From: Paramoeba atlantica
Taxonomy: Eukaryota; Discosea
Assembly (NCBI GenBank): GCA_977017575.1
Contig: CDRNVI010000160.1
Span: 34,746-98,745, forward strand
Direction of reading: 5' to 3'
DNA length: 64,000 bases
Part shown: piece by piece, positions 48,001 to 59,199 of the stretch
Layout: every line of letters begins with the position of its first letter
Numbering within the stretch: position 1 is the stretch's first letter
The notes under the pieces: generated by a model
Database searches by the model: none
What the model was told of the DNA's origin: nothing
What the model saw: only the letters and a program-made list of their open reading frames with translations
Made by a program: the position numbers and the translations under genes

Positions 48001-48155
48001 ATAACAGAAGGTTCATTTCTCCACAAATACAAGAGAGGTTCTTCTTTCTTTTCTTTGATTGAAGAATCCCAGAGCCATTCTTCGAATGCGATGTTGATAA
48101 ATGGGTTTGTTGTCTTTGTTGTTATGATTCTTGGTTGGTTTATGAATCGAAACAT
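45087..48155 (-). CDS. Lipoate-protein ligase / lipoyltransferase (LplA/LIPT1 family)
   Basis: Exons 47915-48155, 46559-46728, 46323-46449, 45930-46131, 45476-45629 and 45087-45269 give 358 residues. Family motifs run in order: NPFINIAFEEWL, LYLWRNEPSVIIGRHQNPF, RRFSGGGAVYQDFGN (the RR-SGGGAVYHD lipoate/AMP loop), GRNDLHVNDHKISGSA with its catalytic-region Lys, LHHGTILLN, and the accessory C-terminal domain (NWRFGHSPPFT, ERFEWG). The enzyme attaches lipoyl groups to 2-oxoacid dehydrogenase and H proteins, usually in mitochondria. No clear targeting peptide is visible at the chosen Met. The first intron is unusually long (46729-47914) and holds an antisense gene-like segment. Confidence 0.93.
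47121..47570 (+). pseudogene. Gene-like segment nested antisense in the lipoate ligase intron
   Basis: The segment is GC-richer than any nearby intron and lacks homopolymer runs. A frame starts MTSCAFSRCNASADIDC and ends at a GTAAT donor (47222). A second coding-like stretch at about 47315-47570 contains YNQLIRAT, an in-frame TGA at about 47411, and then REPFVKEPDFAKFLERYKYD and LWFVKEGLMEWLDLPPNS before a final TGA. A canonical GTAAGT lies at 47271. I could not join the pieces into one intact chain, so it may be a broken gene, an inserted copy, or a real gene with unusual splicing. The family is not recognised. Confidence 0.4.
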
Positions 48156-48647
48156 TCTATTTTTTAAAAAATGAGGAGAAAAAAAGAGAGACCAATTGAT
48201 TGAATCAGTTAATTCAAAAGAAAAGAAAGAAAGAAAAAAAAAATCAACAAACTTTTTCAGATTTCTTCGAAACAAAAAAAAAAGAAAAAGAAGGAACAAA
48301 AAAAAAATTGGAGAAAATCAATTGAGGAGCCCACTCCCGTTCTCCCATACAAAATTTAATGTAAAAAACCATACTGATAAATTTTTAAACTTTTCCATCA
48401 CAAACCCTTTTTTTTATTTATTTCGAGGTCGTTTGTCTTTGTGAAAATAACTCTTGAATTTTGATTTTTAGAGAACTTCGAAGTTCTCCACGCCTCGAGC
48501 AAAAAGACCAAAAGCAATCTCGTGTGTTTTTCCTTTCGTCTGTCGCATCTTTTGCAAAAAGAGAACACCACCGTCCGCCTCAACTGAAACAGCAGTGGTT
48601 CTTACAACTTCATTCTCTTACAGAAAACAACAGAATCGGAATAGAAA
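48156..48647. other. Divergent upstream region
   Basis: This lies between the lipoate ligase and the small unknown gene. The part 48450-48645 is less AT-rich and is probably the leader or promoter of the latter. No TATA box is assigned. Confidence 0.35.
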
Positions 48648-49001
48648 ATGACAGACGTTTTGTTGGACGATGTCCTCGCGGCTGATAAGACCTGGGACTT
48701 CAAGTTCTATTTCGAGAAAGACGGCGAAAGAAATCAGATTGATCTCTTTGTTCCTCTCGGTCAAGAGGACCTTTTCCTCCAGATTTTTTCTGGAGAGATT
48801 ACTCGGGTGGAGAACATGTCGAGATTGTTGATCAACAGTAGCTTGGAAGATTTTCAGAGAAGATTGGCATCATTGCGCTTGCGTATTTTAGCAGGACCTG
48901 TCTCTTTTTCGATTGGCAGCAGAACAGTTGGCGTCTTTTATGCTGGCCGTACTCGTGTGCACTCAGTGGAGAGCGCAGATTGCTCCAAAGGACAAAAATG
49001 A
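48648..49001 (+). CDS. Small unknown protein, 117 residues
   Basis: A single-exon frame starting MTDVLLDDVLAADKTWDFKF. It is acidic near the N-terminus and basic in the middle, with no signal peptide or membrane span. Codon choice (GAC, GTC, CTC, AAG, TTC) resembles the highly expressed P0 gene, which supports it being real. No family is recognised. Confidence 0.55.
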   Translation: MTDVLLDDVLAADKTWDFKFYFEKDGERNQIDLFVPLGQEDLFLQIFSGEITRVENMSRLLINSSLEDFQRRLASLRLRILAGPVSFSIGSRTVGVFYAGRTRVHSVESADCSKGQK

Positions 49002-49609
49002 GAATAAAAATCATTTAAAAATCATTGATCAGAAGAAACTCAATTATTTGATATTTTGAAGAAAAGGTTCCGGATTCATTTTTCTTGTGAAAAAAAATCT
49101 TAAACAAAAATCTCAAACAAAAATCTCAAAGAATGAAACTCATTTCAAAGAATTTTTGCGATTTCATTGGGAACCAATTTTGTGTAAATTTTGAATTTTG
49201 GCGATTGGAGAAAGAGAGAAAAAAATGAGAAAAAAAAATTCACAAAAATCGTCGAAAAAAAAGAAATTCTTCTTTTTTTCCCTCAAAGTAGTGACCTTTT
49301 TGTAGTTATCAAATGAGTATTTTAAATAAAGTAAAAATATAAAAAAGGAAGATACTACCTTTCTGTTTCTTTTCTCGTTTCGTGTGTCGCGGCGAAAAGA
49401 AAGAGAACAAGAGGTTTGTTTGTTTTTTTTTGTTTTGTGAATTTATTTTTTTGTTATTCTTTTATTTGTTTTTTATTTTTATTTTTAAAACAATTTTTTG
49501 TTTTTGATATTTTTTTTGAAAAAGTTTGGTTTTTTTTTTTCAAACAATGTTTGTTGTGTTTTTCTTTTTCTTTTTCATTTTTTTAATCTTTGTTTCTTTT
49601 CTCAGAAAG
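49002..49609. other. AT-rich spacer before leucyl-tRNA synthetase
   Basis: The first half holds a threefold near-repeat of AAAAATCTCAAAC near 49100. The second half is T-rich leader sequence. No gene or RNA is recognised. Confidence 0.35.
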
Positions 49610-52600
49610 ATGGCTGACGATCAGAGAGAAGGTTTCTTTCTCTTTTCTCTTTTCTCTTTTTTCTTTTTCTCTCTTTCTCTCTTCTTTTCTCATTCTCTTA
49701 CCCTCTTCTCTTTCTTCTTTCTCTTTCTTTCTTTCTCTCTCTTTCTCTCTCCAATGCAACAGAAGAAGAAAAGAAACAAACGGTGAAAAGAGATTTTCTT
49801 CTCCAAATACAAAAAGATGTACAATCTGTTTGGAATGAAAAGAAAGTTTGGGAACTTGATGCTGAAGAAGGAGACAAAACTCCTAAATTTATGGTTCTTT
49901 TCTCTCTCCTTTTTCTCTCTCTCTTTCTTTCTCTCTTCTCTTTTCTTTCTTTCTTTCTTTCTCCAAGTACAAAGAAAAAAAAGGTTTCCAGAACCAAAAT
50001 TTGGAAATAAAAAAGAAAGATTGGAGAAATTGATCCACCCTTTTTTTCTCCAAAAATAAAATTCTCTCTCTTCTCTCTCTTTCTCTCACCTCTTTCTTTC
50101 TCTCTCTTCCCAAAACTCTTTGGCTTTTTCTCTTCTTTTTCTTTCCCTTTCTCTTTTCTCTTTTCTCTTTTCTCTTTCTCTTTCTCTTTCTTTTCTTCCT
50201 ATATTCAATTATTTTAGGCGGTGTTTCCATATCCTTATATGAACGGATCTCTTCATCTTGGCCACAGTTTTACAATTTCTAAGGTTTTTTTCTCTTTCTC
50301 TTTCTCTTTCTCTTTCTCTTCTTTTCCCCCTCTTTCCTTGAAAACCTAATTCTCTTCCCCCCCTTTCCATTTCTCTCCATCTTCTCTCTCTCTTCCCTCT
50401 CTCTCTTCCCTCTCTCTTTTTCTTTTTTCCCAAAGGCGGAATTCGTCACAGGATTTCAAAGACATCTTGGAAAGAAAGCTCTTTTCCCTTTTGCTTATCA
50501 TGTTACTGGAATGCCTATCAAGGTTTCTTCTTCTCTTTTCTCTTTTCTCTCTTCCTTTCTTTCTTTTCTTTTTTCCTTTCTTTCTTTCTTTTTTCTTTCT
50601 CTCTTTTCTCTCTTTTCTCTTTTTTTTTCTTTCTTTTCTCTCTTCTCTCTTCTCTTCGGTTCCTTCTCGACTCTTCTAATTCTCTCTCTCTCTCTCTTCT
50701 CCCTCCTTTCTTTCTTCAGGCATGTGCAGACAAACTAAGAAGAGAGATTGATACATATGGAAATCCTCCTCAATTCCCAGAAGTGAAAGAAGAAGAAGAA
50801 GAGAAGAAAGAAGAAAAGAAAAAGAGTGCTGCTGATCCTCTTAAATTTCAAGCTGCAAAGGTATTTTTATTTTTTATTTTAATTTAATTTAATTTATTTT
50901 TATTTTATTTTTATTTTTCTTTTTATTTTTCTTTTTCTTTTTCTTTTTCTTTTTCTTTTTCTTTTTCTTTTTCTTTTTCTTTTTTCTCTTTTTCTCTTTC
51001 TCCTTCCCTTCCTTTCTCTCTCTCTCTCTTCACTCACAACCAACAAACCAGACAAAACTGAAAGCCAAAGCCGGAAAAGGAATGTTCCAATGGAAAATCA
51101 TGGAACAACTGGGAATTAGCGCAGAAGATATCCCTAAATTTGCTGATGCTGCTCATTGGCTTGACTTTTTCCCTCCTATTGCTCAGGTTTTTTTTTTTTG
51201 TTTTTTTTTTATTTTTGTTTTTATTTTTGTTTTTATTTTTGTTTTTATTTTTGTTTTTATTATGTTATTATTATGTTATTATTATGTTATTATTATTTTT
51301 TTTAAAATGTTTTTGTGTTTTTTTTTGGCTTGATTTTCCCTCCTATTTTTTTGTTTATTTTTTGGTTTTTTTTTGTTTATTATAAATAATAAATATTCCC
51401 AAAAAAAATAGGAAGATCTGAGTGCAATGGGATGTAAAATTGATCATCGGCGGAGTTTTCTGACAACAGATGTCAATCCTTTTTACGATTCTTTTGTTCG
51501 TTGGCAGGTTTTTTCTTTTTTTCTTTTTTCTTTTTTTCTTTTTTCTTTTTCTTTTTCTTTTTCTCTTTCTCTTTTTCTCCTTGCTCTTTTTTTTTTTAAA
51601 AAAAAACAAACTCATTTTCTTTCTTTTCTTTTCTTTTCCCTTTTTTCCTCTTCTCTTTTCTCCTTTCCTCTCTCCCCAGTTCAACAAACTGAATGAAATG
51701 GGACTGTGCAAATTCGGAAAAAGATTTGTGATTTGGTCTCCAATCGATGATCAACCTTGTGCTGATCACGATCGTTCATCTGGTGAGGTAACCTATTTTG
51801 TTATTTCTTTTTTTTTTAAAAAAAAACTTTTTTATTCCCTTTTTAAAAATTGTTATAAAAATTATTTGTTTTTATGATCCGAGATTTTTTGTCTTTTTTT
51901 TTAAAAAAAAAACAAATTGTGAGACCCTCTTTTTCAATTTCTAATCATTTTTTCATATCTCCAGAACGTACAACCAACAGAATACGTAGTAGTAAAAATC
52001 CCAGTAAAAGAACCATACCCGTCAGCACTAAAATCACTGAGTGGAAAGAAGGTTTCTTTTGCGGCTGCCACTCTCCGCCCTGAAACTATGTATGGTCAGA
52101 CGAATTGTTGGGTTCTTCCTGATGGTGATTATGCTGCTTTTGAAATTCAGTTTTGTGCTTTTTTTTTGTTTTTTTTGTTTTTTTTTGTTTTTTGTTTTTT
52201 TTGTTTTTGTTTTTGTTTTTTTTGTTTTTGTTTTTGTTTTTTTGTTTTTGTTTTTTTGTTTTTTTTTTTTTTTTTTTTTTTTTTTGTTTTTGTTGATTTA
52301 TTTGTTGTTTGTTTGTTTGTATGTTATTTTGTGATCTTATTGATGTCAATAAGGTTTTGATTGAAAACATTATTTTTTCTTCTTATTAAATCAATTTTAA
52401 TCTCAGGGAAGGAGATGTTGTTATCTGTGCTGAACGAGCCGCTCGCAACATGTCATTCCAAGGTTCCATTTTTTTTTTGAAAATTGAAGAAAGATTTTTG
52501 TTTTGATTTTGTGTTAAAAACAAAAACTTTTGAAAAGAAATAAAACTCACATGAAAAAATTTCACAGGAAATTCACTTGATTATGGAAAAGTCACTTGTC

Positions 52601-55038
52601 TCCTGAGTAATATTAAAGGAAAAGATCTGATTGGAACTGCTCTTACTCTTCCAATGGAATCTCATTATGATGTCATTTATACTCTTCCAATGATGACAGG
52701 TTTTGTCTAATTTTTATTTTTAGTCTTTTTTTGTCAATTTTGTTTTGTTTCTCTTGAAAAAATGGAATCTAATTATTGATCTTTTCTCTCTCTCTCTTTC
52801 TTTTTTGTTCTTTCAGTCCTTATGGACAAAGGAACGGGAATCGTCACAAGTGTACCAAGCGACTCTCCTGCAGACTACCGCACAATCCTCGACCTCAAGG
52901 AAAAACCAGATCTCAGAAAAAAATTCGATATCCTTGATGAGTGGATTCTCCCATACGATTCTGTCAAAATTATTGATATTGAGGGAGATACAGAATGTGC
53001 CAAGACTGTTTGCGAAGAACTCAAGGTCACTTCTCAAAACGATCCGAAACTTGAGGATGCGAAGACAATTGCTTATCGTCTTGGATTTAATAAGGGTGTG
53101 ATGATTGTGGGATCTCAAAAGGGAAAACCAGTTACTGTCGCAAAACCCCTTCTCACACAAGAACTGATTGAACAAGGAAATGCATTTAAATATGCGGAAC
53201 CTTCTGATGAAGTGATCTCTCGTTCTGGGAGTGTTTGTGTCGTTGCACTTTCTAATCAATGGTATCTTCCTTATGGAGAGGGAGAGTGGCTCAAGAAAGC
53301 AAAGGAAGCTGTTGATCGAATGAAGATGTATGGAGATTCTCGAGCAACTCGAAAATCCTTTGAGGAAGCTCTTGATTGGCTCCACGAGTGGGCTTTCTCT
53401 CGAACCTATGGGCTTGGAACAAAAGTCCCTTGGGATGAGAATTATCTGATTGAATCTCTTTCTGATTCCACCATTTATATGGCGTATTATACCATCGCAC
53501 ATCTTCTGCAAGGAGGAAATCTCTCTGGGTCACAGCTCGGTCCTCTGGGAATTAAACATGAGCAAATGATCCCCGAAGTTTGGGATTATGTTTTTGGAAT
53601 GTCACCGGATGTTCCTGAAAAATCCGATATCGCCCCTGAACATCTTAAGACAATGAGGAGAGAATATGAATATTGGTATCCTTATGATGTTCGTGTGAGT
53701 GGAAAAGATCTTGTGAAAAATCATCTGACTTTTGCGGTGTATAATCACGTTGCTCTCTTTGAAGATGAGAAGAGATGGCCAAAAGGTGTCAGAACAAATG
53801 GATTTCTGCTCCTGAATGGAAAGAAAATGTCAAAAGGAGCGGGAAATTTTCTGACTCTGAGGGAAAGTATTCAAAAATATTCTTCTGATGCGATGAGAAT
53901 GGCTCTGGCGGAAGCAGGGGATAATCTTGATAATTCTAATTTTACTCATGGGTCTGCAAATGCCGCTATTCTTAAGCTTTTTAAATTTGTTGATTTTGTT
54001 AAGGAGATGGTGGAGAAGAAGAAGAGTCATCGAACTGGTGAATTTAATTTTAGAGATCGAGTTTTTGCTGCTCAGGTTTTTATTTTTGTTCTTATTCTTT
54101 GTTTTTCTTTTGTTTTTTTTTTTCTCTCTCTCTTCTTTTATTGAAATGAAAAGATAATGATATTATTTATTGATTTAAATTTTTCTTTTTTTTTTTTATA
54201 GATTGATCGAGCCATCGTGAGAGCAACCGCAGCGTACGAAGAAATGAATTTCAGAGAAGCTCTTATCGCTGGTGTCTTTGACCCAAAAGCAGATATTGAT
54301 TCTCATATTCACTCCACTTCAACTCTTGGAGGACCACACGCAGACCTGATTTCCCGATATATCCAAGTCCAACTTCTTCTTCTTGATCCAATTTGCCCAC
54401 ATACAATGCAATATATTTGGAAAGATGTTCTCGGAAATAAGGAACAGCTGCTTTGTGATGTTCCTTGGCCTGTTCCTTTCCAGGATGTGGATATTAAGAT
54501 TACAATTCAACAAGATAAGTGGGTGGGTCAAGCTCTGTCGGCTATGCGAGCAAAGATTGACTACGAAGTCAAACAGGCATCAAAGAAGGGAAGTAATGGA
54601 GATAAATTTGAGTGTTCTCGGGTTGTTGTTGTTGTTGGAGAACACCCTGAGTTTATGGCTGAGACAGAAGTTTTTCTGAGAAAGGTATTTAATGAAGAGA
54701 CAAACTCTCTCCCACCACTGAAGGAATTTGCTGGGCAACTGAAGAATCTGAACAGTCTGAAAGGAAATAAGAAGGCAATGCAGCTTTGTATGAAACTTGT
54801 GAAAGAGACAGTGGATAAGGTTGCTGTCGAAGGGGCTCCTGCTCTCCAACTTGGTCTCTCTTTTGATGAAGTTGAGACCATTCAGATGAATTGTGATTAT
54901 CTGAAAGCTGCTCTGGGAGTGAAAGAAGTTTCTGTGGCGAGAGAAGCTGACGCTGGTGCTGATCTTCCTCCAAAGAGAGTTCTTTCTTGTCCTGGAAAAC
55001 CAGCTACTGTTTCTCTTTTTATTCAAAAGATTGAGTGA
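49610..55038 (+). CDS. LARS1: Cytosolic leucyl-tRNA synthetase
   Basis: Thirteen exons give 1084 residues: 49610-49631, 49763-49893, 50218-50283, 50436-50522, 50720-50860, 51052-51186, 51412-51507, 51680-51787, 51965-52149, 52407-52462, 52568-52699, 52817-54075 and 54202-55038. The class I signatures are [15 protein letters not shown] (HIGH motif as HLGH, about residues 64-67) and [11 protein letters not shown] (KMSKS motif, about 722-728). The editing domain has [17 protein letters not shown] and [15 protein letters not shown]. The C-terminal extension is that of archaeal/eukaryotic cytosolic enzymes. Only the first exon, MADDQREG, is very short, and it is supported by the phase match. Confidence 0.97.
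50930..50985. repeat. (TTTTTC)n repeat in a leucyl-tRNA synthetase intron
   Basis: A hexamer run typical of the polypyrimidine introns in this window. Confidence 0.85.
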
Positions 55039-55447
55039 AGAGAGAGAGAAATTTTCTCTTTTTGAGATTTTTGGGATTTGTTTTTTTGATGATGAATGAT
55101 GTGATGGGTTTGTGGAGGATGGATTTTGGTGTGTCGAGAGGTGTTGTGGTGTTGGTGAGTGTTTGGAATTTCAAAAGTTGTGTTGGGAAGGAGGGTCGAA
55201 AAGAAAATTTTCAGTAAACTGACATTTTTTCTCAACTTTTTCATCCCTTCTTTGTCTTATTATTGAATAATTATCAATCTCTCAAATGAATTGAGCGAGA
55301 GATTTCTCACTCCAAGAGCTTGAGTCAAGAAAACTGTGATTGTTTGAAATTTCGTGGAAAGAGAGTTTTCTCCGAATTCTTTGTTCTCTCTCTCTTTCTC
55401 TTTCTCTCTCTTTCTCTCTCTCTTTGACACGAAGGAAAAGGAGGGTG
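55039..55447. other. Spacer between leucyl-tRNA synthetase and membrane protein
   Basis: The first 170 bases are the GT-rich 3' region of the synthetase gene. The remainder includes a (CT)n leader before 55440. No gene is seen. Confidence 0.35.
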
Positions 55448-57535
55448 ATGAATTGGTTGTCGGTGTGGTGTTGGATTCAATTTGGAACAGGGGTCTATCT
55501 CTTTCCAAGTCGAATCCACTTTTACAATTCCATGGGGTTTGAATCCTCTCATTTGAAAAGTGAAGAGAAAGGAAAGATTCCTCTTCTTTTGAGAAAGAAA
55601 AGGGGTTTGTCAACACAAGGTTATCCTTTCTTGGGAGTGGTCAAAGTTCCCCACTTTTCTTCTCTTGTTTTAGTTCTCTTGTATCTTCTTTATTTGATCA
55701 ATCTCGCTTACATTGGTTGGTTTGGATCTTCATTCGTGGGGAATATCACTGCAATGATTCTCTATGTTTGTGTTGTTTCATCTCTTTGGGCGGAAGAGAG
55801 TCTCTCTTACCATAGAAATATCCTTCCATGTGTTGTTCATCTCTATGCTGCTCTCATCCAACTCAGTATCAGCGGTGGTGGTGGTGGTGGGTTTGAAAGA
55901 GATGAAGAAGATTTATTCGAACCGGTGTTGTTACAATGTATTCAACTTCATGTTTCTTCGATTTACTATGCTGGTGGGATGCAAAGAATCAGTGCTTCTT
56001 TTATTCAGAATATGTTTTGGGGTTTTTTTATTCCTCTTTCTGTGACTTGGAATGGGCTTTGGAGTAAACCTCTTCTTGCTCATGGTCGTTGGGGAAATCG
56101 AATTGGAAAAAAGGGAAAAGGGAAAGGAGAAGAGAAAGGGGAACAAGAAGAAAAAGAAAAAAAGAAATCAAAGAAGAACCAAACAACTTTAATTGATTTC
56201 GAGAAGTTGAATCCTTTGTGCAACTGGGAAAACATGCCTCCCCTTTTATCTTTCTTGACTTTTCCTATCTTCTTTCCTCTCACTCTCCTCTCTTATCTTC
56301 CTTTCTTTAGTTCTCTCGGCTTATCTTTCCGTCGATACTTGAGCAAAAAATCGATTGAGTTTCATTACTTTATGGTCAGAAAACCGTTCTTTATCTTGTT
56401 TTGTGGGACCTTTGCTCTCTTTTTCGAAATCATTCTCTTTCCCCTCTTTCTTCTCTACCATTGCCCTTACCTCCGAGAAACCTTCTCGAGCTACATCACA
56501 GAGCTCAATAGAGAATATCTCCTTCTTTTCATCTTTATCTCCAGCTGTCTTCTTCTTAATATGCATGTTATGATTTGTTTTCTCCAAGGAATCGATTATT
56601 TGAGTATGTGGGGTCCAGTTCTTTTCTGTTTTATTTTTCTTCCCTCTCTTCCTCCCTCTCTACTCTCATTCACAGCAGCAGGAGAAGACTTATCTCCTTC
56701 TTATTCTCCTCCTCCCTTCTCCTTCTCTTCATTTTATTCTTCTCTCCATGGCGCCTTCTTGGCCTTCCAAATCATCTTTGCGTTGGTATCTGCCGAGAAC
56801 TATAATATCAATATTCCACCATTCATGTCATGCCCAATGTTCTCAGTGGTAAAGCCAATGTTCGGACGTGATCACAGAGTTTATGGTATCAGAGAACCAG
56901 GTGTTCCTCGCTCTAGTCGGTGGGAATACTTTGAATGGAGTTATCCTCAATTTAAGGAGAGCACAGGGATCGGACTTTCTCCTCCTCAGTTCAATAATCT
57001 TCCTTTTTGGGGAATCCAATTTGGTGTGGTTGATAAATACTCTGAGGAACCTGGGTTGAAGAGCTTGAATGATTCAGAATTTTTTTCATATTCTGAGGAG
57101 AATTTTCCATCGGTTCAGTCTCGACCAATTCCTGAATCTTTGAAATGGATTCAACCAGTTTTGAATGTCTATCTTTCTTGTGTTCACAGATTTCGTACTT
57201 CCCTTTTGTCGATGCGTGAATATGGAGTTTGGCATTTTGCTGCTTCTCGAAACATCAAAGGGTCATTACAAGAGTGTGCATGGCATCAAATTTGTTTGGA
57301 AGAAGGCTCAATGTATTATGTGATTTGTAATCGAGATGGGTTAATGGAGAGGTTGGAAGAGTATTTAAAAGAACCACCACATGAATTTCTCTTTTCTGTT
57401 CTTCGTTTATTGAATAATAATAATCGAAAAGCGCAATGGAATTCTTCTTTGATGGATGATCTTTGTGCTCGTCATGCCAAATTTACTCGGGCAATTCTTG
57501 AAATGGTTGGGAGTGATACAACAAGTTCCTGCTAA
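55448..57535 (+). CDS. Multi-pass membrane protein (possible HTTM/gamma-carboxylase-like)
   Basis: A single-exon, 695-residue protein starting MNWLSVWCWIQFG; the frame opens earlier but that part encodes a Ser/Leu dipeptide run. About eight hydrophobic segments are visible, including VPHFSSLVLVLLYLLYLINL, ITAMILYVCVVSSLW, LSFLTFPIFFPLTLLSY and LLLFIFISSCLLLNMHV. A Lys/Glu-rich loop lies near residue 235. The segment HVSSIYYAGGMQRI with a following FW pair resembles the HTTM fold of vitamin K-dependent carboxylases, but this is weak. The C-terminal 190 residues look soluble (HRFRTSLLSMREYGVWHFAA). Function unknown. Confidence 0.75.
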   Translation: MNWLSVWCWIQFGTGVYLFPSRIHFYNSMGFESSHLKSEEKGKIPLLLRKKRGLSTQGYPFLGVVKVPHFSSLVLVLLYLLYLINLAYIGWFGSSFVGNITAMILYVCVVSSLWAEESLSYHRNILPCVVHLYAALIQLSISGGGGGGFERDEEDLFEPVLLQCIQLHVSSIYYAGGMQRISASFIQNMFWGFFIPLSVTWNGLWSKPLLAHGRWGNRIGKKGKGKGEEKGEQEEKEKKKSKKNQTTLIDFEKLNPLCNWENMPPLLSFLTFPIFFPLTLLSYLPFFSSLGLSFRRYLSKKSIEFHYFMVRKPFFILFCGTFALFFEIILFPLFLLYHCPYLRETFSSYITELNREYLLLFIFISSCLLLNMHVMICFLQGIDYLSMWGPVLFCFIFLPSLPPSLLSFTAAGEDLSPSYSPPPFSFSSFYSSLHGAFLAFQIIFALVSAENYNINIPPFMSCPMFSVVKPMFGRDHRVYGIREPGVPRSSRWEYFEWSYPQFKESTGIGLSPPQFNNLPFWGIQFGVVDKYSEEPGLKSLNDSEFFSYSEENFPSVQSRPIPESLKWIQPVLNVYLSCVHRFRTSLLSMREYGVWHFAASRNIKGSLQECAWHQICLEEGSMYYVICNRDGLMERLEEYLKEPPHEFLFSVLRLLNNNNRKAQWNSSLMDDLCARHAKFTRAILEMVGSDTTSSC

Positions 57536-57788
57536 AAGAAACAAACCTAACAATTTGATTGAAAAATAAGAGAAATAATTTGAAAAAGAAACCAAAAATA
57601 ATTGAGAAGAAAGAAGAGAGTTTATTCAGAAAAAAAAGAAGCAAAAAGAAGATTAAGTTCGTCATAGGGAGATTCAATTTCAACCAATCATCTTTCAGAA
57701 AATAAATTCTAAAGATTCATTCACTCAAATCCACCCATTTCACTCACCCAATCATCATCACCATCTTTTCATTGAATCACCATCTCAT

Positions 57789-58772
57789 TTACCACAGATC
57801 TTCATCGTCAGAGAAAAAAGTCCCACCAAAACCGACATCATCAGAATCTGTGTCATTAGGATCGATGAGGTTCTCATCTTGAAGAACATCTTCTTCAATT
57901 TCTTTCTTCTCTTTCAGGGAAGCAGAAGCAGCAGCCAACGCTTTTGCAAGAGCTTCAGGGTCATCAAGAAGAGCCTTGATCTCCTCAGTTCCCTCGAAAG
58001 TGCAAGAAGTGGCCAAAGATAAATGGACAATCAACTTGTAAGCGTTGTTGAGGGAATGAGGAACAGAAGCGAGGGTGGGATAGCCAACTCGTAAGGAAAT
58101 GGAAGCGACTTTTTTGACAGCTTTTTGGAAATCAGAGATCATGTCTTCCTCAGTCAAATCAAGGACCTTTGCATCAAAGAAAGCACCATCGTCAAAAACA
58201 TACTTGACAGAAAGCCCATACTTGAAAGGACGAAGATTCAACTTGGTGAGCAGAACAGCCTGGGAAGGAGTCACTTTCTCTCCCTCACGAATCAAATTGA
58301 CATTGGTCTTAATTTCAATCTGACCTCTTGCAATCATTGTTGGGATTGGAGGATCCAAAGCTTGAAAGAAAGAGGTCTGACCAGGATCAAGACCGGTGGG
58401 ACCAGCGTTTAAAACGACATCACAAGGAGCAACAGCACCAACACGAGCAGGTGCACCAATTTTGTTCTCCAAAATCTTCCTTCTGATAGAGGTGATATCG
58501 CCATTGGTGAAAACAAAACCCAAATTGCCATACAACTTGGGGAGAAGTTGTTGGTACGGAGGGAACTCCTTTTCGTTTTCGCGAAGGATTTTTCGAATGA
58601 CAGTGTTCTTTCCCATCAAAATAGTGGCTTCATTTCGGAGGGAAGAACGGATCCGTTGGAAGTGGTTGGAACCAACGTTATCAGCACCGATAAGGAGAAG
58701 TTTGTCGTGCTCTCTCAGCAAGCCGAGGAGTTGAGAGCGGAAAGCGAGTTTCTTTTCAGAGAGTTGCTTCAT
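57789..58772 (-). CDS. RPLP0: 60S acidic ribosomal protein P0
   Basis: A single-exon, 327-residue protein starting MKQLSEKKLAFRSQLL. It has the uL10 RNA-binding part (LLLIGADNVGSNHFQRIR, ILMGKNTVIRKIL), the inserted domain (GAPARVGAVAPCDVVLNAGP; TSFFQALDPPIPTMIARGQI) and the P1/P2-binding helices. It anchors the ribosomal stalk that recruits elongation factors. Codon use is strongly biased, as expected for high expression. The C-terminal tail is unusual: after SDDVGFGG it continues TFFSDDEDLW instead of ending in the usual GFGLFD. An upstream in-frame start (MGNPWG) is judged to be leader. Confidence 0.97.
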   Translation of the reverse strand: MKQLSEKKLAFRSQLLGLLREHDKLLLIGADNVGSNHFQRIRSSLRNEATILMGKNTVIRKILRENEKEFPPYQQLLPKLYGNLGFVFTNGDITSIRRKILENKIGAPARVGAVAPCDVVLNAGPTGLDPGQTSFFQALDPPIPTMIARGQIEIKTNVNLIREGEKVTPSQAVLLTKLNLRPFKYGLSVKYVFDDGAFFDAKVLDLTEEDMISDFQKAVKKVASISLRVGYPTLASVPHSLNNAYKLIVHLSLATSCTFEGTEEIKALLDDPEALAKALAAASASLKEKKEIEEDVLQDENLIDPNDTDSDDVGFGGTFFSDDEDLW

Positions 58773-59199
58773 TTTTGGTTCTTTTGTTAAGCCCCAAGGG
58801 TTACCCAAGGATATTTAAGCTGTTCAAAAGGAAAATGAATTCTGAAGAAGAGAGAGGAAAAAACATCAGAGCAGAGTTCAATGAAAAAGGGAAATGACAA
58901 AAGGATCAGGAAAAATAATAGAATGACGTCATCCTAATTCGTTTGAATTTGATTTTTATTACTCCCTCCCCAATCCAGCCATTTTTTATTACAGTTGGGG
59001 TGCTTTTAAAAGTCGTGATTTGGTTTTTCTTTTTGGCACCATTTTTTCCTCTTTTTCATTCTTTTTTTTGTTTGGAGTTGTTCAAATTTCGTTTTGGTTT
59101 TTTTTGGGGGGGTCTTCAAAATTTCTGTTGATTGTTGTTGTTTGGCTCACACCCAAATTTGTTTTTGAAGGGAGAAGAGAAGAGAGAAGAGAAGGGGAA
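58773..59199. other. Divergent upstream region of P0 and ankyrin gene A
   Basis: TATTTAAGC near 58811 lies just upstream of the P0 leader and may be its TATA-like element. The rest is T/G-rich. No further gene is seen. Confidence 0.4.

Noticed and set aside
52813..53511. A 232-residue minus-strand ORF.
   Set aside because: It is antisense to the largest, well-conserved leucyl-tRNA synthetase exon.
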